Source of the DNA: Candidula unifasciata
Lineage: Eukaryota; Mollusca; Gastropoda; Stylommatophora; Geomitridae
Direction: 5' to 3'
Assembly (NCBI GenBank): GCA_905116865.2
Contig: CAJHNH020003132.1
Coordinates: 1-64,000 of the forward strand
Length of the DNA stretch: 64,000 nucleotides
Shown: in pieces, positions 21,611-34,420 of the stretch
Layout of the letters: every line of letters begins with the position of its first letter
Numbering within the stretch: position 1 is the stretch's first letter
Made by a program: the position numbers and the translations under genes
Notes under the pieces: generated by a model
The model's input: the letters and a program-made list of their open reading frames with translations, nothing else
Databases searched by the model: none
What the model was told of the DNA's origin: nothing

Positions 21611-22239
21611 GCTCTATGTTGACAAATTGCTTATTAGTAATGTTAATGAACACAAAACATTAGGTGTTATAATTGATAGCAATTTAACTTGGTGTTCTCA
21701 TGTTCATGCCATAACCAAGAAAGTAGCACAAAAAGTTTATCAGTTAGCCAAAATTCAAAACTTTCTGGATCAGAGCACACGTAAACTATTTTATGTATCT
21801 TACATTCAAGCCCATATTGACTATTGTTCCACGGTTTGGGATGGTTGCTCCAAATCCAACTTAAAACGACTGTGTTCTCTACAAAATCCTAGTCTCAGAT
21901 AGAAAGCACGCGGACAAAAATCATCTCTATAGCCATCTAAGAATTCTCCCATTTAATAAACGATTAATTTTTAATAAGGCAAAATTTGTTCATAAAATAT
22001 TAGCTCAGAACACTGCAGATGATCTTTTTAGGTTAATTCACACCAACCCTAAGAACAGCAAACGCCTAAATTTATTGCATTTGCCGAAGCCTAGAATAGA
22101 TCTATATAAAACAAGTTTGTCATATTCTGCTGCTCATTTATGGAATCACCTCCCACTCGATCTAAAAAATATGAGTATGTACTCATTTAACCGCAGCCTT
22201 TTTAAATTCATGCTTACAAGTGATTATATGCCACCATAG
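21611..22239 (+). pseudogene. CR1/L2-type LINE reverse transcriptase, C-terminal part, one frameshift
   Basis: The first part (to ~21902) reads LYVDKLLISNVNEHKTLGV, IIDSNLTWCSHVHAITKKVA and YIQAHIDYCSTVWDGCS, which match the thumb/C-terminal region of CR1/L2/jockey-group reverse transcriptases (KxLGV.ID..L.W..H and (A/L)HiDYC...W). After a stop and frame change near 21900 it continues in another frame: LRILPFNKRLIFNKAKFVHK through SYSAAHLWNHLP and SFNRSLFKF to a natural-looking stop at 22237. The catalytic YADD region is missing, so the copy is 5' truncated. Only one disabling change was seen, so it is not very old. Its 3' end is probably that at 24738, beyond the TGTA array. Confidence 0.85.
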
Positions 22240-22264
22240 ATATAGCTAATAATTTACATGCATT

Positions 22265-24560
22265 ATTATCTTACTTATATGTATTATGTAGGTGTGTGTG
22301 TGATTGTTAGTGTGTGTATGTATGTGAATATATGTATGTATTTTTAGGTTTAAGTAGATGTGTGTTTGTATGTACGTATGTTGAATGTATGTGGGCGTAT
22401 ATATGTGGGTGAATGCGCGACTGTATATGAGTGTATGTGTGATTGTAGGTGTGTGTGTATTATTTATACAAGTATGTATGTATGTATGTATGTATGTATG
22501 TATGTATGTATGTATGTATGTATTTATGTATGTATGTATGTATGTATGTATGTATGTATGTATGTATGTATGTTTGTATGTTTGTATGTTTGTATGTTTG
22601 TTTGTATGTTTGTATGTATGTATGTATGTATGTATGTATGTATGTATGTATGTATGTATGTATGTATGTATGTATGTATGTATGTATGTATGTATGTATG
22701 TATGTATGTATGTATGTATGTATGTATGTATGTATGTATGTATGTATGTGTGTGTGTGTGTGTGTGTGTATCAGGTTTGTCTGTATACGTCTGAGAATGA
22801 ATGTATGTATGTATCAGGTTTGTCTGTATACGTATGAGAATGAATGTATGTATGTATCAGGTTTGTCTGTATACGTATGAGAATGAATATATGTATGTAT
22901 CAGGTTTGTCTGTATACGTATGAGAATGAATGTATGTAAATGTAGCCATGTAAGTATGTGTGTGTGTATTTATGCATGTATATGGATGTATGTAGGTATA
23001 TGTAGATGTATCGGTATGTGGTGTGTGTCTTTTTATAAATGTAGGTATGTGTGTGAGTATGTGGGTATGTATTATGGATGTGTATGTGTAAAAGTAACTA
23101 AGTATGTGTGTGTATGTATGTGTTATCTGAGCATGTGTGTGATTGTGGGTATATGTGTATGTGGATATGTGAAGGTATATTTAGGTTTGTAAGTATGTGT
23201 CTATATATATTTGTTTCTATTTTTTATGTATGTGGAAAGTATGTGCGATGTATGTGGGTATCTGTATGGGTGATTGTACATGTGTGTATGCATGCATGTG
23301 TGTCTATTTAGGTATGTATGTATGTGTGTAAAGATGTAGGTGTATGTATGCATGTATGTGTGTGTATTTAGGTAAGTATGAACGTATGTATATGTGAAAG
23401 TATGTGAGTGTATGTTTGGATGTGTATATGTATGAAAGTATGTATGTTTAAGTATTTGAGTGTATGTATGGATGTGTGTATGCATGTACATGTAGTCCAT
23501 GTATGTATGTATACATGTGGATGTATGTATGTGTGCATATATATATATATATGTAGGTGCATGTATTATGTATGTCTGTATATGTATGAGAATGTTTCTA
23601 TGTTAATATATCTGTGTAAGTCAATGGGTGTATGTGTATTCATACATGTATATGGATGTTTGTCGGTATATGTAGCTGTGTATGTATGTGGATGTGTGTG
23701 TATTTATGAATGTATGCAAGAATGCCTGTATGTAAGTATGTGGGTATGTATTATGTATGTATAAAAGTATCCTTATGTGTGTATATATGTATGTATTATC
23801 TGGGTGTGTGTGTGTGATTGTGGGTGTGTGTGTGTGTATGCATGAATGTGGATATATGAATGTATATTTAAGTTTGTTTGTGTGTATATTTATGTATATA
23901 TGTTGTAAGTATGTGTGATTGTATATGAGTGTATGTGTGATTGTGGGTATGTGTGTACATAATGTAGGCAAGTATGTATGTATGCATGAGTGTATGTATG
24001 TATGTATGTATGTATGTATGTATGTGAGTATCTGTATGGGTGATTGTATATGTGTGTATGCATGCATGTGTGGGTATGTATGTAATGTGTGTCGGCATGT
24101 ATGTGGGTGTGTGTATGTATGCATGTTTGTGGATGTGTGTATGCATTCGTAGATGTGTAAGTATGTAGGTGTACGTGTGAGTATTTAGGTATGTATGCAA
24201 GTATGCATGTATGTGTGTAAAGATGTAGGTGTATGTATTGATGTGTGTATGTATGTATGTGTGTGTATGTATGTGTGTATGTATGTTTACACGTGAGTGT
24301 GAATGTGTGGTTGTGGGTGTCTGTACATGTGATTGTATGTGTGTGTATGCATGCATGCATGTGTAGGTGTGTATGTATGGAATGTGTGTGTGCATATATG
24401 TCCATATATGTATGTGTGTGTCTTTTCTGTTTGTGTATATATGTAGATGTATATATGTATGTATGTATGTGTTAGGTATGTCTGTATATGAGTGTGCATG
24501 TATGAGAATGTGAGAGCATATATATATATATGTGTGTGAGTGTGTAAGATTGTGTACACA
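22265..24560. repeat. Giant TGTA/TGTG tetranucleotide array (~2.3 kb)
   Basis: A purer core of TGTATG units (22471-22768) is followed by a ~43-bp minisatellite with TATCAGGTTTGTCTGTATAC (x4, 22770-22930) and then a long degenerate TGTATGTG field to 24560. It separates the LINE ORF end (22239) from the LINE 3' end (24660). The 70-175 residue frames in it (VCMY or HTYI repeats) are artefacts. Confidence 0.95.
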
Positions 24561-24599
24561 TGATGTGTGTATTATATTCTATAATGTTTATTTTTATTC

Positions 24600-24738
24600 T
24601 ATATCTATAACATGCATTTTAGATAACAGGCATTGGTACTCTGAAAAATGAGTCCTTAGAAGGGCCGAATGTCAGACGGGCCTGCGTGCCCAATTTGTAA
24701 CCCTTTGAAAATAAAGTTTGTTCGTTCGTTCGTTCGTT
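24600..24738 (+). mobile_element. CR1/L2-type LINE 3' terminus with TTCG tail
   Basis: GGGCCGAATGTCAGACGGGC, CTGCGTGCCCAATTTGTAAC and CCTTTGAAAATAAAGTTTG are followed by five TTCG units. It has a polyadenylation-type AATAAA and a short simple-repeat tail, as in CR1/L2 LINEs. Likely the 3' terminus of the ORF at 21611-22239. Confidence 0.8.
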
Positions 24739-24777
24739 CTCTCTCTCTCTCTCTTTCTCTCTCTTTCTTTCTCCCTC

Positions 24778-24808
<31 letters not shown>

Positions 24809-24825
24809 TTCTTTCTCTCCTTCTC

Positions 24826-24893
<68 letters not shown>
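24739..24893. repeat. (CT)n microsatellite
   Basis: CT repeats, irregular at first and pure from about 24833 to 24892; adjacent to the LINE TTCG tail. Confidence 0.95.
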
Positions 24894-26924
<2,031 letters not shown>

Positions 26925-27045
26925 TATTATCTCGCGCCCGGCTCTCTAGCGTAGCTGACTAAACCGGATTCCGCGGTGACCGGGTGACGAACTCCTTGGG
27001 GTCCGGGTTCACTCCCGGGGGTAGGCAGAAAGGCCACATTTCTCC
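26925..27045 (+). mobile_element. Possible tRNA-derived SINE head
   Basis: TCTAGCGTAGCTGACTAAACC could be an A box and GGTCCGGGTTCACTCCCGGG a B box, but the spacing (about 60 bp) is long for a tRNA and no second copy was found. Low confidence. Confidence 0.35.
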
Positions 27046-27598
27046 CAGATTTAATGTATTTACAATGGTATCAAGGCCGAAAAGTTGCGATATCCATAAT
27101 ACCGAGCGTAAGGGTTAACAACTCACGGCTTCTGGATACTAAAACAATCTTGTTATCTCGCAAACCAGAATATCTTGCTATAAGGAAGAATCATCGCCGG
27201 AGCAGCTGGATGGGTGCACTAGACTTGATACCTTTTTCATTGGCCAACGATGAGAAGTAAGCCCAGAATGAAAGCTAACATGCCAACAAAGAAAAGAACA
27301 TGGCCATTGAGTTAACCGTATGTGTCGATTCCTCCCCACCAAATATATGGTTGACACACTCCGTTTCTGGGGACAGCTTTTATTGAGTTTGCTCTCTAGA
27401 CAGTTGCAGTCCCCTGCTGACGAGATTCTGTCTTCCCGAGTGGACCGCCGCGATCAAAACATTGCGAAGGCAGCATGGTCGAGGCTGCCAAAACTATCGG
27501 TCATTATCCCGCCCCGACACAGCACAACCACAATACACGCTGTTCCCACGAAAAACACATTTTATCCTGCGTTGGAAATGCGCATAAAATAGCAGTCC
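27046..27598. other. Unassigned spacer
   Basis: No gene is supported. The frame at 27320-27592 has no recognisable domain. Confidence 0.4.
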
Positions 27599-27612
27599 AT
27601 GATTATGAATCA

Positions 27613-28339
27613 TGGTGGTGTTAGAAAGTGGAAGAATGGGCCTCAGTTTGAATAATGGGAAGACAGAAGTAATGGTGGTATCAAAGAAACAAATTATTCC
27701 TAAATGTGTAATAAAAGTCAATGGTGTTATTTTAAGACAAGTACAGAAATTTAAGTATCTGGGCACATGGATAACATCAGATAGAAGATGCATAACTGAA
27801 ATAAGAAACAGAATTGGACAGGCAAAAACTGCATTTTATAAAATGAAAAACATCTTGTGCAATATATCCTTGTCATTGAGAGTTAGAAAAAGAATTCTTG
27901 CTTGCTACATACATCCAGTTTTAACATATGGACGTGAATCCTGGACAATCGGTAGGCAGGCCAAACAATTTTTAGAGGCCTCAGAGATGTGGTTTTACAG
28001 AAGAATGCTTAGAATACCTTGGACAGCCAAAAAGAGCAACCAAGAGGTTTTGAAAGAGGCGGGAGACCGAAGACAACTTCTCACTGACATCAGAGGGAGA
28101 CAGTCATCATTTTTCGGCCATGTTATGAGAAGAGGGAAAATAGAACATGTTGTGACCACTGGAAAGATCTGTGGAAGGAGGGATAGAGGAAGACAACGAG
28201 AGAAGATGCTTGACAGTCTTGTTGCATGGCATGGAGGTGTGTCGGCACACGAACTGATACATGCTGCAGGAGATCGCGGATTATGGAGAGGCATGATCGC
28301 CCACGCCAGTCGGCAAGGCACCTGATGATGATGATGATG
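27613..28339 (+). mobile_element. 5'-truncated RTE-type LINE insertion with TSD
   Basis: The element begins abruptly within the reverse transcriptase region and ends in a TGATGA run. The flanks ATGATTATGAATCA (27599-27612) and ATGATTATGAAACA (28340-28353) match at 13 of 14 positions, a normal TSD for target-primed reverse transcription. The open frame and near-perfect TSD indicate a recent insertion. Related fragments lie at 42057, 52794 and 57262. Confidence 0.9.
27615..28325 (+). pseudogene. RTE-type LINE ORF, C-terminal 236 codons
   Basis: Starts near GLSLNNGKTEVMVVSKK, just after the catalytic region, then KFKYLGTWITSDRRC, a thumb-like segment (KTAFYKMKNIL), YIHPVLTYGRESWTI, RRMLRIPWTAKKSNQEVL, SSFFGHVMRRGK and RDRGRQREKMLDSL. 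These are the usual blocks following the RT domain of RTE-type 'endonuclease-reverse transcriptase' ORFs. No internal stop. The endonuclease and the FADD motif are missing, so no active enzyme can be made. It would be read out only as part of another transcript. Confidence 0.85.
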
Positions 28340-28353
28340 ATGATTATGAAACA

Positions 28354-28979
28354 GAACAATCCGAGAGAATTGACAGCCAGCGAAAATAAACACAGCTGTT
28401 GTCCGCCATTTTGAAAACGGAAGTGGAAAAGAACATGGCTTGTGTTTATCTCCTGCAATACTAACTTGTTACTTATGTCCAGTCAGCCAATAATGACCTA
28501 TAAATCCTGTCTCTGCAAAACACATTTTGAAGAAAACGCTTTGGCAGTCGACTATTTCCTTTAATTTTTAAAGTACAAATGTATCTAACTGCGAAAATGG
28601 AAGAGATGACAGAGGAGGAGAGTACGCAACGGTTCCTTTGAAACATATAATATCTAAACTGTGTGATCTGAGACGTGTTTGCGTATGTGCATGTTACGAA
28701 ATCTTGCAGACTGAATCGTCAACTGAGTGATTTAAAATGTGGAGGATTACACATGGAAACTGATTTCTTATTTGGGGCGAAATTTAAACATTTTGCTTAA
28801 AGGGTTGTTCCATGAAGAATAAAGAAAATATGATGTGCAGAAAGCATCAGGACAACATAACAGCCGGGCACCAATCTTCTCGCCTTCACCCCCCCCCCCA
28901 CCCCCTTTACACACACACACACCCACATATCCTCACACTTACATGCACCCACACAAAACTTTTTTTTCCAGCCACATTG
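28354..28979. other. Unassigned spacer with CA-rich patch
   Basis: C/A-rich low complexity at 28888-28930; otherwise nothing supported. Confidence 0.4.
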
Positions 28980-29059
28980 TTTCCTCTACTTCATCTGTTA
29001 CAACTGTTGATTTCAACTGCCGAAGGAAAGAAGGGTGGCCGGTTAAAAAGAAAAGGAAA

Positions 29060-29346
29060 ATCCTGCATTTTTAATGGCAATTCTCAATGCTCTCAAGATA
29101 GCAGAACGAGAAGATGGTTCAGAAGACGACGGTTAGTCGGCAACACTAAAAAACTACAAGAAATTCAGGTCAAAAGAGGTGTCGCTAAACATGAACACTA
29201 TACAGGTAGCCAAAGAAGAATAGTAAACCCACAAAATCAACACAGAACTGGTGTTATCAGTCGCCACACGCTGAGGGACATACTGAAGATTGGATCCGAG
29301 CGCTTATGGGCTTGTCCTATGTACAGTGAGGATAATCTGTCAACTA
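29060..29346 (+). pseudogene. RNase H-type LINE C-terminal relic
   Basis: The frame ending at 29351 contains TLRDILKIGSERLWACP followed by MYSEDN, corresponding to GTLR.LLK.R...(V/A)WECPEC in the copies at 63590 and 32300. Upstream in the same frame RGVAKHEHYTGSQRR parallels LGVTRGSDRLPTLRG in the 63.5-kb copy. These are the segments after the RNase H domain of I-group LINEs. Decayed; exact clade unknown. Confidence 0.55.
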
Positions 29347-30380
<1,034 letters not shown>

Positions 30381-30739
30381 GATTTCGCGGAGAAGTTAGT
30401 CTAATAAGGATGAAAGTAGCCGTTTCGTCATTGATTCGTTCCTCTAATAGCGTTCCAGAATTTTGTTTACGGTAAGTACAATTTTTGAAGTAAGTTTCGG
30501 TACAAATGGGTGCTCACAAGTAAAGAAAGTAAGGTAGGTTAGCGAGTGACAGAACAAACAAATGAACAAATGAACGAACAGACTTTTATGAGGGTTAGTA
30601 ACCTGGCAGGCAGGCATGTTGCATTCTCTGCTTCTACTCTCCCTCCTGTCATATATCATTTCACCATTCATCTGTTAACAAATAACAGAAACAATCGTTA
30701 GCTTGAGAATCAGCTGAACTCACATATTATGATTGTTAC
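30381..30739. other. Unassigned spacer
   Basis: No supported gene or repeat. Confidence 0.4.
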
Positions 30740-31030
30740 TGACACGGAAAGTCTGGTCTCTGGGTAGTACGATCCGACGCCCGTGTGTATTCGTGCGCAC
30801 GTAAAAATTCCGTTGGCAGTGGGACATCAAAAAGAGTAGCATAACGGCGCTGTCCGGAAAAAATTGGGAGTTATAAATCTACCAAAAGTATTTCAGGATC
30901 CTCGCTGGTGCAGTGGAGTTCGTGCACTGTGTTGAAATTCTTCAGGATCAGGCTTGAGTTGGAAGTCGAACTGATCACTTACTGGTTACACCCATGTGCC
31001 ATGATGTTGATCCGTCGAATAAACATAAAC
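30740..31030 (+). mobile_element. SINE family C, 5'-truncated copy
   Basis: Colinear with 10590-10870: GTCTCTGGGTAGTACGATC, CGTGCGCACGTAAAAATTCC, GTTGGCAGTGGGA, GGCGCTGTCC, GTATTTCAGGATCCTCGCTG and GGTTACACCCATGTGCCATG. The tRNA-like head is missing. Confidence 0.8.
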
Positions 31031-31059
31031 AGCGTAAACATTCTGTGAGAGGTGCAGAC

Positions 31060-31402
31060 AGGTACGCACCGAACAGAGTGGCAAGCATCGCCTCAGAGGT
31101 CTAGGGTAGACCTTAGCATCTTTTAAAATTTTTCTCTAGGTTATGCAACTGTGGTGGGAAACGAACAGGCAGATATACAAACTGGTTCTGCACCACTTGG
31201 TTGTAAATGGATGCACAACAAGCTAGATGTTGTCAAGGCCTATTGGAAGCGAGTAAACAGTGCAGAGGCACAATGTGATTGATTATCAGAGTCGGACGAG
31301 AATTGTGCAACTGGAAGTGATTGCGGGATATGGACGACACCTCCACACTGACAGCAAAGCAAGTCGAACTTACAATCAGACTGCTGCTGGTACCACCGGA
31401 GT
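31060..31402 (+). pseudogene. RNase H-type LINE relic, left part
   Basis: Aligned at DNA level with 63236-63590: GAACAGAGTGGCAAGC, GGTGGGAAACGAACAGGCAG, CTGCACCACTTGG, GTTGTCAAGGCC and CGAACTTACAATCAGACTG. Translated pieces resemble GNEQ(A)DRLA..APLG of the RNase H domain end. It is split from its 3' part (32299-32395) by the transposon at 31411-32290. Confidence 0.75.
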
Positions 31403-31724
31403 CTGAATTCGGCTCTCCTCCGAACTTCTACCCCCGCATTATGGCAGCCTGAAATATCCGTTCGGGGCTCAGTCCAATGAAAAATGCGGACTTTCTGCCA
31501 AGGAACAAATCGCGGAAAAACTAGGATGACTTGACAATATCAAGAGACGCAACATTGCAGACGATAGAAGCAGACGATAAAATCGACCGGTGACAATGTC
31601 GAGCGTTTCTGCATACGATACTAGCAGACGATAAGATGGCAGGTAGACCACGCGCTCCCACGCAGATTAGCCATACTGTTCTTCCGATTTAGGATTTAGC
31701 AGCGGTAGATGTCAGACTTGTTGG

Positions 31725-31895
31725 CATGCGCTACGCGCGGCGCAGATGGGGAGGGGGGGGGGGGGGGGGGCTAAATTAGGTGCCTGGGACTCACGAGCAA
31801 AGTAATTGGAGGAAGTTGCAGGAGATGCGGTAGCTGCTGCTTGTGAGTCCCAGCCATCTAGTTTAGCCCCTATCCGCGCCGCGTACGGCGCGGGG
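31725..31895. repeat. Foldback segment inside the Merlin-like element
   Basis: TAGGTGCCTGGGACTCACGA (near 31777) pairs with TTGTGAGTCCCAGCCATCTA (31840), and GCTACGCGCGGCGCAGATGG (31730) with CCGCGCCGCGTACGGCGC (31873). A poly-G run sits in the left arm opposite CCCC. The arms span about 70 and 55 bp around a ~45-bp loop. It replaces the transposase body, so it is probably a separate insertion or a rearranged end. Confidence 0.7.
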
Positions 31896-31924
31896 GTTAC
31901 TGTCGGCGGTGAGGCATAGTCACC

Positions 31925-32210
31925 GAAACAGGTCGGCAAGTAACATATCGCCGAGACCCTGTTAGAGCATTTGTTTCGTTTTTCCGAACCGATCCTAGAT
32001 TTGCCGCGATTTGTTCGTCGGCAGAAAGTCCGACAAGTCCCCATTTTACATATTTGTTTCTCGGCAGAAAGTCTGACAATGGAAAGTGTCAACGGTCGCT
32101 ATTATCGTCTGCAGTGTTGCGTCTCAGGTAATCAGAAACAATAAGAAACAGGTCCGCGAGTAACATATCGCTGAGACCCTGTTAGAGCATTTGTTTCGTT
32201 ATACGGAGCC
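31925..32210. repeat. Internal direct repeat, ~65 bp x 2
   Basis: GAAACAGGTC.GC.AGTAACATATCG followed by GAGACCCTGTTAGAGCATTT occurs at 31926 and 32147, 221 bp apart. CGGCAGAAAGTC(C/T)GACAA is also repeated (32019, 32062). These lie inside the Merlin-like element and suggest internal duplication. Confidence 0.8.
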
Positions 32211-32298
32211 GGCATATTTTTAATAGAACTGAGCCCCGAACGGATATTTCAGGCCGCCATACTGCGGGGCTAGAAGTTCGGAGGAGAGCCCTGAATTC

Positions 32299-32400
32299 TT
32301 CGCTGGCTGCTGGAGATGAGGACGGAGCATGTATTAGAATGCACGGAGTGTTGTGAATGCCCCGAATGCTGTGATGTATGTTCTTGAAACCAACTAAACT
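32299..32400 (+). pseudogene. RNase H-type LINE relic, right part
   Basis: TTCGCTGGCTGCTGGAGATG, AGGACGGAGCATG and GAATGCCCCGAATGCTGTGA align with 63593-63655 (CTGCGCTGGCTGCTGAAGAT and onward). It joins 31402 when the transposon and one TSD copy are removed. Confidence 0.8.
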
Positions 32401-32895
32401 CAAGAGAAGAACAGATAATTAGAAAGACGAACTGACAATGCAGCCACATATTCAAAGATAAAGCGACGTAGCGAAAATAGTAGAAAAGGTAGGAAAAAAG
32501 TGCAGCCGGATGTACCAGTTACATACCACCAAAAGAAAAAGATAATTAAACCGATCACAAAAACCCACCAGCCCAAGCACAAAACGACTACTCTCTTATG
32601 GGCAGATCAGAACAAGTCATTGTCCTGCGCATCATAAAGCAGGTCACAGTCGATTACGCACTCTCAGGTGCACGACATTTAAGCTAGGTGCATCAGCCAT
32701 GTGCACATGGAATATTGTCCAACACAGCAGAACCAGGACTGCACCGAATACGATACATTGCCAGTTGCTAGTTACTGCCTCTATTATAACACTGTTGCCG
32801 TGTACGCAGGGGGAAAAGGGCGGGAGGGGTTGAGCCTGAGTGTTTTACGGCCTCATGGCTAGTGCTAGCGCCACGACTGTGCAGGTAAGGATTTT
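32401..32895. other. Unassigned spacer
   Basis: No supported feature. Confidence 0.4.
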
Positions 32896-32998
32896 ATTTT
32901 GCCCCTGTCAGAAAATGTCCCCAGCCTTACCGAAGATTCGAACCCGGGTCTCCCGCTTCAGAGCCCAGTGTTCTATCTGTTCGGTCAGCCGCTCCTCA
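32896..32998 (-). mobile_element. tRNA-derived SINE head
   Basis: On the minus strand GGAGCGGCTGACCGAACAG is an A-box candidate and CCCGGGTTCGAATCTTCGG a good B box (GGTTCGAATC) about 35 bp later. Upstream on the + strand (32860-32900) is probably its body. No second copy was aligned in this window. Confidence 0.6.
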
Positions 32999-33264
32999 TT
33001 TGACACATTCAGGTAAACATTTTAGCCAGAAAGAACAACAGTGGGAAGTAAAACGACAGAGACATTTACACGAGAGACGAAATTGCTGATATAGACAGCT
33101 TATTTCAGACGAGCGAAAGAAGAAGACGTTATGATGTCTACATCGTTCCGACCACACACCAAGACACTGGAAACGATATAATCGAATAATCGACAAGTGA
33201 AAGTAAATAACTATTTTACGACATTCGGGCGTATGATACTGGACTTAAATTATATAAAGATCAC
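32999..33264. other. Unassigned spacer
   Basis: No supported feature. Confidence 0.4.
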
Positions 33265-33715
33265 TGGGCAATTGTTGGGAGATGTGGTCAGCGTCGTACC
33301 TTTACTTCCCAGGAATAACCTGATACCTGTTTTAGGCTAGGAGTCTTTATAGCGAAGTGGTTAAGCAGTTTGTCTTGCACTATGATAGTCGTGGGTTCGT
33401 TTTACTGCGACGTTGTTCGGTCCGTGAGAGCGTAATCTTCACTTCGACCCTGGGGATCGTTGTCGGATCTCAGATGTTCGTTCCTTGTGATACACTGTCG
33501 CTATCCCATTCTGTGGTGACAGAGACATATGGGATAAACCTGGTGCAGTGAAGTCGATCCTCTCAATTTTAACCTTTAACCTATTTTAGGTTGGGTTGAC
33601 CTGGAGGCGAAGGTCGACTTTGGAAGGAAAAATCCGGCACATTCTGGATTCAAACCCAAGATGGATTCAAACCAACAGGCAAGCCGCTAGCCATTACACC
33701 ACAGCGGCTCCTATA
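33265..33715 (-). mobile_element. SINE family A, split by a second SINE
   Basis: The left piece (33265-33338) has GGAGATGTGGTCAGC, CTTTACTTCCC and GATACCTGTTTTAGGCT. The right piece (33579-33715) has GGTTGGGTTGACCTGGAGGC, GAAGGTCGACTTTGGAAGG and a minus-strand head with B box (GGTTTGAATCC) and A box (GTGGTGTAATGGCTAGCGG). Removing 33339-33578 and one TSD restores a colinear element. Confidence 0.85.
33339..33578 (+). mobile_element. SINE family E inserted within SINE A
   Basis: Head A box TAGCGAAGTGGTTAAG (33350) and B-box-like GTGGGTTCGTTTTAC (33391). Flanks ACCTGTTTTAGGCT (33325-33338) and ACCTATTTTAGGTT (33579-33592) are a 14-bp TSD with three differences. Length 240 bp. It shares its head with the fragment at 15640-15740. 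Confidence 0.8.
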
Positions 33716-34034
33716 GACACACTAAAAAACAATAGCTTATTCGGAGAATGACACAGAATAAAAATATCGTGGCAAAGATAATGTCTTTTATCGGTGGACG
33801 TCACGTGAGGTTGATCGATACAAACATTGAGAGGCGTTGTCCTTGCCACTGAGTTTGTTAGAGTTTATCGGCTAGGGTTGAGGGAGTGGGTGGGATGAGG
33901 ACTTTCTTAAGCGGGCGCACGACCGTAGGGACTCACCTTGCAGCAACCCCCTCCCCTTCCCCCCCCCACCTTTTTCTACAAAAAAAAAAAACATAAGGGA
34001 TCTAAGAAGCAACCTAACCATATAAGCATTATGT
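33716..34034. other. Unassigned spacer with poly-C patch
   Basis: C-rich run at about 33950-33970 followed by an A run. No gene is supported. Confidence 0.4.
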
Positions 34035-34420
34035 TAGCTTTTCTCTCTCTTTTTAATTTCACTCTTTCCTTTTCTCTCCTTTTTTCCCCCTATTTCTCTC
34101 TAGCACTCTCTCCTATCTATTCTCTCACTATCTTTTTCTCTCTGCTCTCCTCTCTTACTATCCCTCTTTCACTCGCTCTCTCTCGCTTTCTCTCCCCTCT
34201 TTTTTTCCAGCTCTGTCTTTCTCGTTTCCCCTATCTCTCTTCTGTCTCCTTCTCGTATCTTTCTCTCTCTCTCCTATATCTCCTCTCTCTATCTGCTGTC
34301 TTTCTCTCTTTCTCTATTTCTTTCACCACCCCTCTCTCTCCTTTCTCCTTCTCTCTCCCCTCACTCATTTTTTTTCTCTCTCTTTTTCCCTGTTGATGTC
34401 TTCCCCCCCCCCCCAATCTC
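34035..34420. repeat. CT-rich low-complexity tract
   Basis: Irregular CTCTCTY words ending in a C run at 34404-34414. Leu/Ser-rich open frames here are artefacts. Confidence 0.85.

Larger units (their letters stand above)
31411..32290 (+). mobile_element. Merlin-like DNA transposon relic, 880 bp, inserted in a LINE
   Basis: Terminal inverted repeats of 65 bp (31411-31475 and 32226-32290) start GGCTCTCCTCCGAAC and differ at only a few positions. A perfect 8-bp TSD, CTGAATTC, flanks it (31403-31410, 32291-32298), interrupting the LINE relic. Internally at 31637 a frame begins MAGRPRAPTQISHTVL, then a stop, then DLAAVDVR. This matches MAGRPRAATHISDRVL..QDLVAVDVR of the element at 54.8-55.25 kb, which has an IS1595-like transposase domain. 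GG-initial TIRs and 8-9 bp TSDs fit the Merlin superfamily. Most of the transposase is gone. Confidence 0.85.

Noticed and set aside
22360..24559. Cys/Val/Tyr/Met- and His/Thr/Tyr/Ile-repeat frames
   Set aside because: Translation of TGTA/TGTG tetranucleotide repeats.
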